This document shows positions 31,018-40,117 of a stretch of 64,000 nucleotides of DNA, piece by piece (the stretch's first letter is position 1; each line of letters opens with the position of its first letter). The DNA is taken from NCBI RefSeq assembly GCF_003254525.1, contig NZ_QFYS01000002.1, positions 558,001 to 622,000 on the forward strand, written 5' to 3'. The stretch comes from Phenylobacterium kunshanense (GTDB lineage Bacteria; Pseudomonadota; Alphaproteobacteria; Caulobacterales; Caulobacteraceae). The position numbers were made by a program, and so were the translations under genes. The notes beneath the pieces are model-generated. The model searched no databases and had not been told where the DNA came from. It saw only the letters and a list, made by a program, of their open reading frames with translations.

Positions 31018-32804
31018 CCGACGGCCTTGGACTTGCCGGTGATCTTGCCGATCAGCTGGTCGATCGGATTGTCCACCTTGAACCGGCGCATGATCACGTA
31101 CTGCTGCAGGGCGGTCAGGATGTTGGACCACGTGTAGTAGACCAGCAGGCCGATCGCGAACTGCGCCATGATGAAGGTGAAGATCAGCGGCATGAGCTGG
31201 AAGATCCGCTGCTGGATCGGATCCGGCGCCGGCGGGTTCATCGCCGTCGTGAGCCAGGTGGTGATCCCGTAGAGGATCGGCAGGGCGCCGATGTGCAGGA
31301 AGCCGGGGGGCGTGCCGTAGGCGAACAGGCTGCCGATCATCGGCATCGTACCCGGATCCCAGGGGATCAGGCCGAACAGGTTGAACACCGTCGTCGGATC
31401 GGGCGCGGACAGGTCGCGGATGTAGCCGATGAACGGCGCGTGGCGCATGTCCAGGCTGACCGTCAGGACCTTGAAGAGGGCGAAGAAGACCGGAATCTGC
31501 AGGAAGATCGGCAGGCACCCGGCCAGCGGATTCACCTTCTCGCGCTGATAGAGAGCCAGCAGCTCCTGCTGCTGCTTCTGCGGGTCGTCCTTGAACTTCT
31601 TGCGCAGCTCCTCCATCGCCGGCTGCACCTTCTTCATCTTGGTCATCGACTCGTACTGCTTGTTGGCAAGCGGGAAGAAGACGAGGCGGACCACGACGGT
31701 CAGCAGCAGGATCGCGACGCCCATGTTGCCGACGTGGCCATGGATGAAGCTCAGGAAGGTGTGGATCGGGCGGGTCAGGAACCAGAGCATGCCCCAGTCG
31801 ATCGCCTCGTCCAGGTGGGCCACGCCCAGCTTGTCCTGGTAGCTCTCCAGGACCGGCGCGGCCTTGGCGCCGGCGAAGACGCGGGTGGTGGCCGAGACCT
31901 GGGTCCCGGGCGCGATGGTGCGCGGCTGGCCGATGAAGTTGGCGTCGAGCAGGTTGGTGCTGCCCACCTTCGTCAGGCGGTACTGGCCCTCGATCTGCTC
32001 GTTCTGGGCCGGGATCATGGCGGTGAGCCAGTAGTGGTCGGTCATGCCGATCCAGCCGCCGGTGGAGGCGTAGGACGGGCTGGAGCCGTCCTTCTGCCAC
32101 TTGCCGTACTTGAGGTTCCGGCGCTCCTTGAGCCAGCCGATCCCGCCTTCGTGCACGACCGAGTTCCGGCCGAGGGTCGCCGGCACGCCCTGACGCTGGA
32201 CCGAGCCGTAGGGCGCCAGGGTGATCGGGACAGGGCCGCGGTTGGCCACCGTGTCGGTGACCGTGAACATGAACTTGTCGTCGACCGAGATGACGCGCGT
32301 GAACGTGAGGCCCTGGCCGTTCGTGTAGGTCAGGGTCACCGGCTGGCCGGGCGCCAGGGTCGAGCCGCTGGCCAGGGTCCACACCGTATTGGCGTTCGGC
32401 AGCCCGGGCACGTTGGCGCCGGTCCAGCCGATCTCGGTGAACTGGGCATAGCGCGTGCCCTCAGGCCGCAGCAGTTCGACCGGCGCCGGGCTGTCCAGCT
32501 TCTCGCGGTACTGGGTGAGGAAGAGGTCGTCGATCCGCGCGCCGCGCAGGGACAGCGAGCCCTTCACCGACGGCGTGGCGATCGGCACCCGTGGCGCGGC
32601 GGCCACGGCGGCCTCCCGGGTCACCACCGGCGCAGCCAGCGGCGCCCCCGGCTTCGCCAGGGTCGCCCCTGCGGGCGCCTGCTGCCGCGCGGCCTCGGCG
32701 CGCTTCTTGTTCGCCGGCTCGATGACGGCGAACTGGTAGATCATGAGGATCAGGAACGCGCACACGACGAAGATGATCGTGTTGCGGTTGTTCTGGTCTG
32801 GCAT
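31014..32804 (-). CDS. yidC: Membrane protein insertase YidC
   Basis: Inserts membrane proteins with or without Sec. The 596-residue protein has an N-terminal anchor ([20 protein letters not shown]), the large periplasmic domain of gram-negative YidC (about 50-360, for example [20 protein letters not shown]), then the conserved core beginning near 375: [40 protein letters not shown] and a C-terminal [20 protein letters not shown]. It is in the usual rpmH-rnpA-yidC-engB order. yidD, often between rnpA and yidC, is absent from the 41-base gap. Confidence 0.98.
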   Translation of the reverse strand: MPDQNNRNTIIFVVCAFLILMIYQFAVIEPANKKRAEAARQQAPAGATLAKPGAPLAAPVVTREAAVAAAPRVPIATPSVKGSLSLRGARIDDLFLTQYREKLDSPAPVELLRPEGTRYAQFTEIGWTGANVPGLPNANTVWTLASGSTLAPGQPVTLTYTNGQGLTFTRVISVDDKFMFTVTDTVANRGPVPITLAPYGSVQRQGVPATLGRNSVVHEGGIGWLKERRNLKYGKWQKDGSSPSYASTGGWIGMTDHYWLTAMIPAQNEQIEGQYRLTKVGSTNLLDANFIGQPRTIAPGTQVSATTRVFAGAKAAPVLESYQDKLGVAHLDEAIDWGMLWFLTRPIHTFLSFIHGHVGNMGVAILLLTVVVRLVFFPLANKQYESMTKMKKVQPAMEELRKKFKDDPQKQQQELLALYQREKVNPLAGCLPIFLQIPVFFALFKVLTVSLDMRHAPFIGYIRDLSAPDPTTVFNLFGLIPWDPGTMPMIGSLFAYGTPPGFLHIGALPILYGITTWLTTAMNPPAPDPIQQRIFQLMPLIFTFIMAQFAIGLLVYYTWSNILTALQQYVIMRRFKVDNPIDQLIGKITGKSKAVG

Positions 32805-32845
32805 ATCGGGGGACGCGGTCCGTCGAAGGGGAAAGGCGGGGCCGT

Positions 32846-33214
32846 CTACACTTGGGGGCGCGCGCCGTCGGCGGCGAGCCTTATCAGCGCGCTTTTCACG
32901 TCGTCAAGCAAACGGGGCCAGGGACGGGTGATGACCCCGCCCCGGGCGATGAACACATAGTCGACGCCGGGCTGGCCCAGCTCGGGCACAATGCGCCGCG
33001 CGGCTTCGCGCATGCGCCGCTTCGCGCGGTTGCGCTGCACGGCGCCGCCGATGCGCTTGGTGGCGGTGAAACCGACCCGCACCTTCGGGTCGTCGTCGCC
33101 GCGCGGCCTGGCCTGCACGACGACGGCCCCCTTCGCGCAGGAGGGGGCCTGGGCGCAGGCGAGGAACTCGCTGCGCTTCTTCAATCGTTCAAGGGTGGTC
33201 CCGGCGTCCGCCAT
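32846..33214 (-). CDS. rnpA: Ribonuclease P protein component
   Basis: Protein subunit of RNase P for tRNA 5' maturation. The 122-residue chain has [12 protein letters not shown] near the N-terminus, [20 protein letters not shown] with the RNR motif that binds RNA, and [16 protein letters not shown]. It lies 22 bases downstream of rpmH. Confidence 0.96.
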   Translation of the reverse strand: MADAGTTLERLKKRSEFLACAQAPSCAKGAVVVQARPRGDDDPKVRVGFTATKRIGGAVQRNRAKRRMREAARRIVPELGQPGVDYVFIARGGVITRPWPRLLDDVKSALIRLAADGARPQV

Positions 33215-33236
33215 GCGGACACCTTACAGGGCGGTC

Positions 33237-33371
33237 CTAGGCGCTGAGGCGCTTGCGGCCCTTGGCGCGGCGGCGCGCCAGGATCTTCTGGCCGTTCTTC
33301 GTGGACATGCGCAGACGGAAGCCATGACGGCGCGCGCGCACGAGGCGAGACGGTTGGAAAGTGCGCTTCAC
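33237..33371 (-). CDS. rpmH: 50S ribosomal protein L34
   Basis: The 44-residue product [20 protein letters not shown] with the ending [14 protein letters not shown] is textbook L34. It uses GTG at 33371 as start, with GGAG eight bases upstream; a longer reading to 33434 has no family support. It is the first gene of rpmH-rnpA-yidC-engB. Confidence 0.98.
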   Translation of the reverse strand: MKRTFQPSRLVRARRHGFRLRMSTKNGQKILARRRAKGRKRLSA

Positions 33372-33450
33372 GACGAAAGCTCCGGGGTCGAAAATCGAGG
33401 CGCGGTGGATAGTGGATGGGCGGGTTGCTGTCAACCACCGTGGGGTCGGT

Positions 33451-34203
33451 TCAGTCCGCCAGCGTCACCACGATCGGCCCGTTCCGCGTGGCCACCAGCG
33501 TGTGCTCGTACTGAACGGTGGCCTCGCCGCCCGGCGGCCGCAGGGTCCAGCCGTCGTCATTGGCGTCTTCCACCCAGTCGGCGCCGAGCGACAGGAAGGG
33601 CTCCAGGGTGAAGACCAGGCCCTCGGTGATCTGGCGGCGTTCGCGGCGCTCGTGCCAGGTGGGGATCTCGGTGGGCTCCTCGTGCAGCGAGGCGCCGACG
33701 CCGTGGCTGGCGAGGTTGCGGACCAGGCTGTAGCCGTTCTTCCGGGCGAAGGCCTCGATCTGGCGGCCGGGCTCGCCCAGCGAGGCGCCGGGGCGCACGG
33801 CCCTGATGCCGGTCCAGAGCGCCCGGCGGCCGTCGCGGCACAGGCGCTCCACGCGCTTGCTGACCGGCGGCACGGCGAACGAGGCCCCGGTGTCGCCGAA
33901 GAAGCCGTCGAGTTCGGCCGAGACGTCGATATTGATCAGGTCGCCGGCCTGGACCACGCGGTCGCCCGGGATGCCGTGCGCCACGTCGGGGCCCACCGAG
34001 ATGCAGGTGGCGCCCGGGAAGTCATAGGTGAGCTGCGGCGCCGAGCGCGCGCCGGCGTCCTCCAGCATCTTCCGCCCGATCTCGTCCAACTCGCGGGTGG
34101 TGATGCCGGGCTCCAGCGCCTCGCCCATGGCCTTCAGCGTCCGCGCTACGACGCGGCCCGCGGCCTTGAGCTGTTCCAGTTCTTCTTCGCTGCCGATGGT
34201 CAT
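33451..34203 (-). CDS. map: Methionine aminopeptidase type I
   Basis: Removes initiator Met. The 250-residue pita-bread fold enzyme has metal ligands in [20 protein letters not shown] (two Asp), [17 protein letters not shown] (His), [10 protein letters not shown] (Glu) and [10 protein letters not shown] (Glu). Its ATG overlaps the stop of the GNAT gene by four bases, making it the last gene of a five-gene overlapping minus-strand group. That is an odd partner set for an essential gene; a separate promoter inside the group is possible. Confidence 0.96.
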   Translation of the reverse strand: MTIGSEEELEQLKAAGRVVARTLKAMGEALEPGITTRELDEIGRKMLEDAGARSAPQLTYDFPGATCISVGPDVAHGIPGDRVVQAGDLINIDVSAELDGFFGDTGASFAVPPVSKRVERLCRDGRRALWTGIRAVRPGASLGEPGRQIEAFARKNGYSLVRNLASHGVGASLHEEPTEIPTWHERRERRQITEGLVFTLEPFLSLGADWVEDANDDGWTLRPPGGEATVQYEHTLVATRNGPIVVTLAD

Positions 34204-34691
34204 GCTTCACCACTCTCCGGATCGATCGGCAGAGTCCACCAGTTCGAGGCGATTGTCAGGCCGGTCTGGCTGAGCATGGCGTTCTTGGCGGCGTCGAGGT
34301 GACCGCTCACCACCACGACCTGCCGCCAACCGGCCGCCCGGGCGATCGCCATGCAGTCGTTCCACAACGCCCGCCCCACCGTGGGCCAGAGTTCAGGCGT
34401 GCGGACGCAGAAGTCATCGACGGTGAAGGTGTCGCCGCCGGGCGCGTACACTGGCGGCGAGGGCGTCTTCCACGCGATGAGGAAGCCGTCCAGCCGACCG
34501 TCCTGTACCGCGACGCGGGTGACCACCGCCGGATTGACGACGAGCTGGCCGAGGAAGGCGGCGCTCACGTCGGCGGAGTTCTCCGCCTTCTTCCAGAAGA
34601 CCGGCTGCCAGCATTCGTACTGCCGTCGTCGCGCCTCGGCGAGGATCACAATGTCCGCGACGTCCTCTGGGGCGGCGTCGCGGATTCGCAT
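34200..34691 (-). CDS. GNAT family N-acetyltransferase
   Basis: A 163-residue GNAT-like protein: MRIRDAAPEDVADIVILAEA at the start, GGDTFTVDDFCVRTPELWPT in the acetyl-CoA strand region, and GRALWNDCMAIARAAGWRQV in the helix that follows. The usual Q/R-x-x-G-x-G/A loop is degenerate (TPELWPTVGRAL), so acetyltransferase activity is not certain. It overlaps map by four bases and the quinone oxidoreductase stop by one (TGATG). Confidence 0.7.
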   Translation of the reverse strand: MRIRDAAPEDVADIVILAEARRRQYECWQPVFWKKAENSADVSAAFLGQLVVNPAVVTRVAVQDGRLDGFLIAWKTPSPPVYAPGGDTFTVDDFCVRTPELWPTVGRALWNDCMAIARAAGWRQVVVVSGHLDAAKNAMLSQTGLTIASNWWTLPIDPESGEA

Positions 34692-35671
34692 CACAGATCC
34701 GGCCGGATGATCGTCTTGCCGACCACCTTGCGCTGGGCCAGCGTCTCGTAGGCCTCGCGCCAGTCGGCGAGGGCGTACTCGTGGTCGACGCGGGGCTTCA
34801 CCAGGCCGTCCTCGGCCAGTTTCCAGATGGCGGCGGTGTTCTCGCGGCCCTTCTCGGGGAACTGGCGGCCGTATTCGCCGGCGCGGACGCCGTGGACCGA
34901 GAAGCCCTTGATGAGGGCGATGTTGACCGGCAGCGTGGGCAGCCGGCCCGAGGTGAAGCCGATCGACAGGATGCGACCGCCGAAGGCGATGCAGCGGATC
35001 GACTCGTCGAAGACATCGCCGCCGACGGGGTCGTAGATCACGTCCGCGCCCCGGCCGCCGGTGATCTCCTTCACCCGCTCGCGGAAGCCGCCGGTGACGT
35101 TCACGGTGGCGTCCACGTCGTACTCGCGCTGGATCACCGCCAGCTTCTCGTCCGAGGCCGAGGCGGCGATCACCTTGCAGCCCAGCACCTTGGCGTAGTC
35201 GACCGCTGCGAGTCCGACGCCGCCGGCCGCGCCGTGCACCAGCACCCATTCGCCGGCCTTCGCGTCCGCGCAGCGTTTCAGGGCGACGTAGGCGGTAAGG
35301 TAGGCCACCGGATAGCCGGCCGCCTGGGCGAAGGTCAGGCCCTTGGGCTTCTTCTGCAGCGCTGCGGCGGGGAACACGGCATATTCGGCGAAGACGCCGC
35401 GCCCGCCCGAGCAGACCTCGTCGCCGGGGCTGAAGGCGGTGACGCCCTCGCCGACGGCGTCGACCACGCCGGCCATCTCCATGCCGCCGATGAACGGCAG
35501 CGCCGGCTTGTGCTGGTGCTCGCCGCGGGTCTGCATCAGGTCGGGGAAGTTCACCGCCGCGGCCAGGATCTTCACCCGGACCTCGCCCGGGCCCGGCTCC
35601 GGCGTCGGGATCTCCCTCACATGGACGCCGGCGTAGTCCGGCAGGAGTTCCTCGACGACCAGGGCTCTCAT
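34691..35671 (-). CDS. NADPH:quinone oxidoreductase family (zinc-free MDR) protein
   Basis: A 326-residue medium-chain reductase. It starts MRALVVEELLPDYAGVHVRE and has NFPDLMQTRGEHQHKP, the substrate-domain GGMEMAGVVDAVGEGVTAF, and the nucleotide-binding VLVHGAAGGVGLAAVDYAKV. No zinc ligands are seen. Probably reduces quinones or enoyl compounds with NADPH. Its ATG overlaps the stop of the upstream esterase by four bases, so the two are translationally coupled. Confidence 0.9.
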   Translation of the reverse strand: MRALVVEELLPDYAGVHVREIPTPEPGPGEVRVKILAAAVNFPDLMQTRGEHQHKPALPFIGGMEMAGVVDAVGEGVTAFSPGDEVCSGGRGVFAEYAVFPAAALQKKPKGLTFAQAAGYPVAYLTAYVALKRCADAKAGEWVLVHGAAGGVGLAAVDYAKVLGCKVIAASASDEKLAVIQREYDVDATVNVTGGFRERVKEITGGRGADVIYDPVGGDVFDESIRCIAFGGRILSIGFTSGRLPTLPVNIALIKGFSVHGVRAGEYGRQFPEKGRENTAAIWKLAEDGLVKPRVDHEYALADWREAYETLAQRKVVGKTIIRPDL

Positions 35672-36711
35672 GCGGGGCGCGTCTCCTCGTAGGTGTCGCG
35701 CACCAGGCCGGCGATCTCGCGACAGGCCGCGTCGGCCGCCGGGATCGCGCCGGTGAAGGCCGCGAACGCATGCGTGAGGCTGTCGTAGCAACGGTACCGC
35801 ACCGTCACGCCAGCGGCCTTCAGCGCCTTGGCGTAGGCCTCGCCCTGGTCGACCAGCGGGTCGAAGCCGGCGGTGGCGATCACCGCGGGCGCTAGGCCGG
35901 TGAGGTCCTTCTCCCGCAGCGGCGAGAGGCGCGGGCTGGCCGGATCGTCGTCGGGGCCCAGGTAGTGGCCCATGAACCAGTCCATCATCGCCCGGTTCAG
36001 CGGGAAGGCGTCACCGAAGACGGTCATGGACTCGCTCTCGGAGGCCACGTCCGTGCAGGGATAGACGAGGAGCTGCATGCGCGGCTGCGGCTCGCCCAGG
36101 CGCTTCAGCTCCTGGCAGAGGATGGCCGCGAAGTTGCCTCCCATGGAATCGCCGCCGATGGCGACGCCGGTCGCCCCGTAGTGCTCGGCGCTGTTGCGCG
36201 CCCAGCGGTAGGCGCCCAGCACGTCCTCGAAGCCGGCCGGGAAGCGGTGCTCGGGCGCCAGGCGATAGTCCACCGACAGCACCGGTCCGCGGGTGATGCG
36301 CGCCAGCAGGGCGGCGAAGCAGTGGCTGGTGTCCAGGCTGCCGATCACCCCGCCGCCCATGTGCGCCCAGACCATCATCGGCGCGGACGGGTCCTGCGGC
36401 TCGGGCCGGTAGAGGCGGGCCGGCACGTCGCTGACCTGGCCGGGCACGTTCAGCGGCTCCCAGCGCACGCCGGGCTCCAGGTCGCCCGTGACGGCGCTGA
36501 TCGCCTGGGTCTCGCCGCGGCGGGCCTCCTCAGGGGACAGGGTGTCCATCGGCGGCTGGTTGCGCGCCTGGTGGGCCAGGAACTGGAGGCGCGGATCGAG
36601 CGTGCGCCCGGCCCTGTAGACGGCGGCGCCGCCGCTCATCAGCCGCAGCAGCGGTGAGGGGAGGGACAGGATCGTGCGGGCGACGAAGCGCTGGACGGCG
36701 GCGGAAGCCAT
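35668..36711 (-). CDS. Alpha/beta hydrolase, hormone-sensitive-lipase-like esterase
   Basis: A 347-residue esterase of the HSL group. The oxyanion-hole HGG motif appears as HMGGG (117-121). The nucleophile is S189 in GGDSMGGNF, the Asp is likely in ATAGFDPLVDQGEAY and the His in DSLTHAFAAFTGAI. The HMGGG variant rather than HGGG is mildly unusual. It lies directly after a TetR gene (one-base overlap) and before the quinone oxidoreductase, suggesting joint regulation. Confidence 0.9.
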   Translation of the reverse strand: MASAAVQRFVARTILSLPSPLLRLMSGGAAVYRAGRTLDPRLQFLAHQARNQPPMDTLSPEEARRGETQAISAVTGDLEPGVRWEPLNVPGQVSDVPARLYRPEPQDPSAPMMVWAHMGGGVIGSLDTSHCFAALLARITRGPVLSVDYRLAPEHRFPAGFEDVLGAYRWARNSAEHYGATGVAIGGDSMGGNFAAILCQELKRLGEPQPRMQLLVYPCTDVASESESMTVFGDAFPLNRAMMDWFMGHYLGPDDDPASPRLSPLREKDLTGLAPAVIATAGFDPLVDQGEAYAKALKAAGVTVRYRCYDSLTHAFAAFTGAIPAADAACREIAGLVRDTYEETRPA

Positions 36712-37334
36712 CAGGCGCGGGCCCCGGGCAGGCCGCCTATGCCGTTGAGGATCATGGAAACCGCGAAGTCGGCGGCGGAGGCGGTGTCGATGGGCCGGCG
36801 CATCAGCATGCGGTCGCAGACCTCGCGGGCCACGGCGATGCAGGACGCGGCCATGTAGTCGGCGTCGGCCAGCGGGCTGCTGCCCTCGGCGATGGCGCCC
36901 TCGATGGCGTCCTTCACCTCGGCGTAGACGGCGGCCATCTCGGGCGTCTCGCCCTGGATGTGCGGATGCTGCTCGCCGGCGGGCCGCCGGGCCGCCCAGC
37001 TCACGTGCTCGTCGGCCATGAACCCGAAGTAGGCGACGATGGCTTCGCGGACGAACGCCTCCAGCGGATAGCCCTTGCTGCGCAGCCCTTTGAGGATCGG
37101 GGCGAAACGCCGGGCGCCATCATCGGCGAGGGCGGTGAACACCTCCTCCTTGGAGCGGTAGTAATTGTAGAAGGTGCCGGCGGCGAGGCCGGTGCGTCGG
37201 ATGATGTCGCGGACCGTCGCCGACTCGTAGCCCAGCTCTCCGAAGACCTCCCGGGCCGCGTCCAGGATCGCCTGGCGATTCTGGACCTTTGTCTGCTCCC
37301 GCTTGCCCACGGGAAGATAAGCGACTTGCGACAT
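36711..37334 (-). CDS. TetR family transcriptional regulator
   Basis: A 207-residue repressor-like protein. The helix-turn-helix is in NRQAILDAAREVFGELGYES followed by ATVRDIIRRTGLAAGTFYNY. The ligand domain ends with SMILNGIGGLPGARA. It is first in the overlapping group with the esterase, oxidoreductase, GNAT and map and probably controls it and itself. The ligand could be an ester, fatty acid or aromatic compound, but nothing in the sequence decides this. Confidence 0.9.
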   Translation of the reverse strand: MSQVAYLPVGKREQTKVQNRQAILDAAREVFGELGYESATVRDIIRRTGLAAGTFYNYYRSKEEVFTALADDGARRFAPILKGLRSKGYPLEAFVREAIVAYFGFMADEHVSWAARRPAGEQHPHIQGETPEMAAVYAEVKDAIEGAIAEGSSPLADADYMAASCIAVAREVCDRMLMRRPIDTASAADFAVSMILNGIGGLPGARA

Positions 37335-37429
37335 ACGACTCTCGGCGCCCCAAAACTGACGGGCGTCATATTAGAGCCTTTGGTCCGGTCGCCAACTGAC
37401 ATTCCGCAAACGCCAGAACCAAAGCCGGA

Positions 37430-37470
37430 GCCAAAAAGAAAAGGGCCGGAGCGGGGTGGCTCCGGCCCTT
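37430..37470 (-). terminator. Rho-independent terminator of the chemoreceptor gene
   Basis: AAGGGCCGGAGC (37441-37452) pairs perfectly with GCTCCGGCCCTT (37459-37470) over GGGGTG. On the minus strand the T-rich tract CTTTTCTTTTTGG follows. It lies 26 bases beyond the receptor stop and upstream of the TetR gene. Confidence 0.92.
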
Positions 37471-37495
37471 CGAGGAACGGGGTGTCGGCTGGACC

Positions 37496-39451
37496 TTAGA
37501 ACTCGGTCCAGTCGTCGTCGGCGGCCAGAGCCGTGGCGCCCGCGGTGCGGAACGCCGGGGCGGCCACCTTGGCGCGCGGTTCCGGCTCCGCCTCGGCGGA
37601 CGAGGCGAACACGGGGGCGCGGGCCGTGACGGTCGGAGCCGCCGTCGCGGTCTCGTTGACCTGGAAGCGCGACACGAGGCCGAACAGTTCTTCGGTCTGG
37701 CCCGCCAGCATGCGGCTGGCCGCGGTGGTCTCTTCCACCATGGCCGCGTTCTGCTGGGTGACCTGGTCCATCTGGTTCACCGCGGTGTTCACCTCGGCGA
37801 TCCCGGTCGCTTCCTCCTTGGCGGAGGCGGCGATCTCGCTGACCAGCTTCGAGACCTCGTCCACGTGGGTGATGATCCGGTGCAGCGCCTGGCCGGTCTC
37901 GCCGACCAGGTTCACGCCTTCGGCCACCTGCGAGCTGGAGGTCGAGATCAGGCTCTTGATCTGCTTGGCGGATTCCGCCGAGCGCTGGGCCAGGGCCCGG
38001 ACTTCCGAGGCCACGACCGCGAAGCCCTTGCCCGCGTCGCCGGCCCGTGCGGCCTCGACGCCGGCGTTCAGCGCCAGCAGGTTGGTCTGGAAGGCGATCT
38101 CGTCGACCACACCGATGATCTGGCTGATCTCCTTGGCCGACTTCTCGATCTCGTTCATCGAGGCGACGGCGCGGCTCACCACCTCGCCCGAGCGCTCCGC
38201 TTCCGTCTTGGCGGCGGCGACGGCCTCGCGGCTCAGGTTGGCGCCCGTGGCCGAGCGCTGGACAGTGGCGGTGATCTCGTCGAGCGCCGCGGCGGTCTGC
38301 TCCAGGGTGGCGGCCTGCTGCTCCGTGCGGCGCGACAGGTCGTCGGTGGCCTGGGCGATCTCGTTGCCGCCCGAGCGGATGCCCGAGGTGGCGCCGGCGA
38401 TCGCGGCCAGGGCCACTTCCAGCTTGGCCAAGGCGTCGTTGAAGTCGTTGCGCAGCTTCTCGTAGCCGCCCGGGAAGGCTTCGCAGAGGCGGACCGTGAG
38501 GTCCCCCGCGGCGACGCGTTCCAGGGCGCCGGCCAGCGAGGTGACCACGCGGGCCTGCTCCTCGGCCGAAGCCTCGGCCAGGGCGGCGGATTCGCGGCGG
38601 CTGGCCTCGGCGGCGGCGCGCTGCTCTTCCTGATCCCGGCGCATCTGCTCCAGGTGGAGCTGGTTGTCTCGGAACACCGTGAGCGACTTCACGATGGCGC
38701 CCAGCTCGTCCCGACGTTCCAGCTTGTCGAGGTCGATGTCGTTCTCGCCGCGCGACAGGCGCTCGGTGGCGCCGGCGATGCGCTGCACGGCCCGACGCAG
38801 GTTCAGCACCAGGAAGGCGGCGATCGCCGCGGTCAGGGCCAGGGTGGCCAGCGAGGCCACGATGGTCATCGACTGGGCGGCCTTCGAGCGTTCGCCCGCG
38901 GCGGCGGCCTGTTCGTCGGTGGCCTTCTGGGTCGCGGTCACGATCGACTTCAGGTTGGTGTTCATCTTCTTGTACTGATCTTCGAACGGCGCGGCGAAGC
39001 CGGCGGCCGAGGCGAAGTCGACGCTCATCATCGACATGATGATGTCGAGCGCGTCGCGCGTCTCCTTCAGGTCCTTGATCAGCTTGTCGTAGGCGGGGCG
39101 CTGGGCCGGCGTGGCGGCCGCACGGGCGACGCCGACTTCCTTGGTGATGGCGTCGACTTCCGCCATCAGGGCCTTGCTCTGTTCAGGGATCTTCTCAGCT
39201 TCGATCTGCGCCGCCTGGTGGGTCAGCAGGAAGTAGAGCTCGCCATGAACATTGGTGATGCGCTCGGAAATGCGCTGCATGCGCAGGCTGTTGGGCATGT
39301 CGGTCTTCACGACCTGGTCCAACTCGCGCATCTGGTTCTGTTGCAGGACCACCGCAGTGGTGGCCAGGACCGCCAGCATCACGAGGGCAAGGACGGGCGC
39401 GAAGCCCACCTTTACCATCAACGGCAAGTCATCGAGTCTAAAACGCTTCAT
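37496..39451 (-). CDS. Methyl-accepting chemotaxis protein
   Basis: A 651-residue membrane receptor. TM1 is about 13-35, then a helical periplasmic sensor (36-190) of four-helix-bundle type, TM2 about 193-214, a HAMP domain, a second HAMP-like stretch around 325-370 (ALERVAAGDLTVRL), then the signalling domain with the hairpin tip EIAFQTNLLALNAGVEAARA and DAGKGFAVVASEVRALAQRS. It ends DDDWTEF, an acidic-Trp-x-x-Phe tail like the CheR/CheB tether of other receptors. The ATG at 39451 follows GGGGGACGG. The ligand is unknown; no che genes are in the window. Confidence 0.95.
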   Translation of the reverse strand: MKRFRLDDLPLMVKVGFAPVLALVMLAVLATTAVVLQQNQMRELDQVVKTDMPNSLRMQRISERITNVHGELYFLLTHQAAQIEAEKIPEQSKALMAEVDAITKEVGVARAAATPAQRPAYDKLIKDLKETRDALDIIMSMMSVDFASAAGFAAPFEDQYKKMNTNLKSIVTATQKATDEQAAAAGERSKAAQSMTIVASLATLALTAAIAAFLVLNLRRAVQRIAGATERLSRGENDIDLDKLERRDELGAIVKSLTVFRDNQLHLEQMRRDQEEQRAAAEASRRESAALAEASAEEQARVVTSLAGALERVAAGDLTVRLCEAFPGGYEKLRNDFNDALAKLEVALAAIAGATSGIRSGGNEIAQATDDLSRRTEQQAATLEQTAAALDEITATVQRSATGANLSREAVAAAKTEAERSGEVVSRAVASMNEIEKSAKEISQIIGVVDEIAFQTNLLALNAGVEAARAGDAGKGFAVVASEVRALAQRSAESAKQIKSLISTSSSQVAEGVNLVGETGQALHRIITHVDEVSKLVSEIAASAKEEATGIAEVNTAVNQMDQVTQQNAAMVEETTAASRMLAGQTEELFGLVSRFQVNETATAAPTVTARAPVFASSAEAEPEPRAKVAAPAFRTAGATALAADDDWTEF

Positions 39452-39497
39452 TAAAGCCGTCCCCCGAGTTCCTCTGCTTGGGGGGCAGACCCCCGTT

Positions 39498-39511
39498 AGC
39501 ATGTGCATGCT
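39498..39511. promoter_or_regulatory. Operator-like palindrome AGCATG-TG-CATGCT
   Basis: Six-base perfect arms, extended by GTT to the left and AAC to the right with one extra base. It lies in the 172-base region between the divergent chemoreceptor and small exported gene, 47 bases from the receptor start. A GGGGG-CAG-A-CCCC hairpin (39481-39494) is adjacent, and a GATTC (CcrM-type GANTC) occurs at 39530-39534. Confidence 0.4.
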
Positions 39512-39623
39512 GAACGAAGGTCCCTAACGGATTCTCACCTAAGCGAATTTTTTGGGAGATCAGGCTTCGTTAACCGCTGCCCGGTATTTCCCCCAATCAT
39601 TGTTTCTCTAACAGGAGGTGGGG

Positions 39624-39932
39624 ATGCAGAAAGCGATCTCTCTTATTGGTGGTATTGCTCTGAGCTTTGCGCTTACCGGCGCTGCGGGCGCCGCGTCGTT
39701 CCAGGAAAGCATGGCCAAGTGCCTGACCAAGAACGCCAACACCCGCGATTCCGCGACTGTCATGCTTCAGTGCACGGCGGCCGGCGGCAAGCTCGCGGGC
39801 TGCTCGGTGGTTTCCGACAGCGCCCCGGGCAAGGGTTTCGACAAGGCCGCCCTGTGCGTCGCCGAAGCCATGCCGATCGGTGACAAGTCGGGCGACGTGA
39901 AGATCCCGATGCGGTTCCCGGGCGGCGCGTAA
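39624..39932 (+). CDS. Small exported TonB-C-like domain protein
   Basis: A 102-residue protein with a Sec signal (MQKAISLIGGIALSFALTGA, cleavage near GAA-S). The rest looks like an isolated TonB C-terminal domain: ATVMLQCTAAGGKLAGCSVV, SDSAPGKGFDKAALCVAEAM and VKIPMRFPGG, following the familiar pattern of a beta strand, a 'C-x-V-x-S-E/D-x-P-x-G-x-G-F' turn, a helix and a 'V-x-I-P-x-R-F' strand. Four cysteines may form disulfides. It has no membrane anchor or Pro-rich linker. AGGAGGTG directly precedes the ATG. A strong terminator follows. Function unknown. Confidence 0.75.
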   Translation: MQKAISLIGGIALSFALTGAAGAASFQESMAKCLTKNANTRDSATVMLQCTAAGGKLAGCSVVSDSAPGKGFDKAALCVAEAMPIGDKSGDVKIPMRFPGGA

Positions 39933-39958
39933 GCCCCGCCAAACAACCCAACACAGCG

Positions 39959-39990
39959 AAGGCGCCCTGCTCTGTGGGGCGCCTTTTCTT
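39959..39990 (+). terminator. Rho-independent terminator after the TonB-C-like gene
   Basis: AAGGCGCCC (39959-39967) pairs with GGGCGCCTT (39977-39985) and is followed by TTCTTTTG, 26 bases after the stop. The gene is therefore probably a single transcription unit, apart from the kinase that follows. Confidence 0.9.
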
Positions 39991-40117
39991 TTGCCGGCGA
40001 CTCTTCGTCGGGGCCCATGAATCTGGCGGACAAGCGGCCCTGCGACATTCCGCCACCCCCGCAAGGCGGCGCTTTGCGGCATGCTGCGCTGCGAGGGGGG
40101 CCGCGGCGAGGGATCGG

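Noticed and set aside
30358..32382. 674-codon frame joining engB with an alternative frame of yidC
   Set aside because: Only the engB part is coding; the upstream part is an off-frame reading of yidC, and the GTG at 31017 explains the true start.
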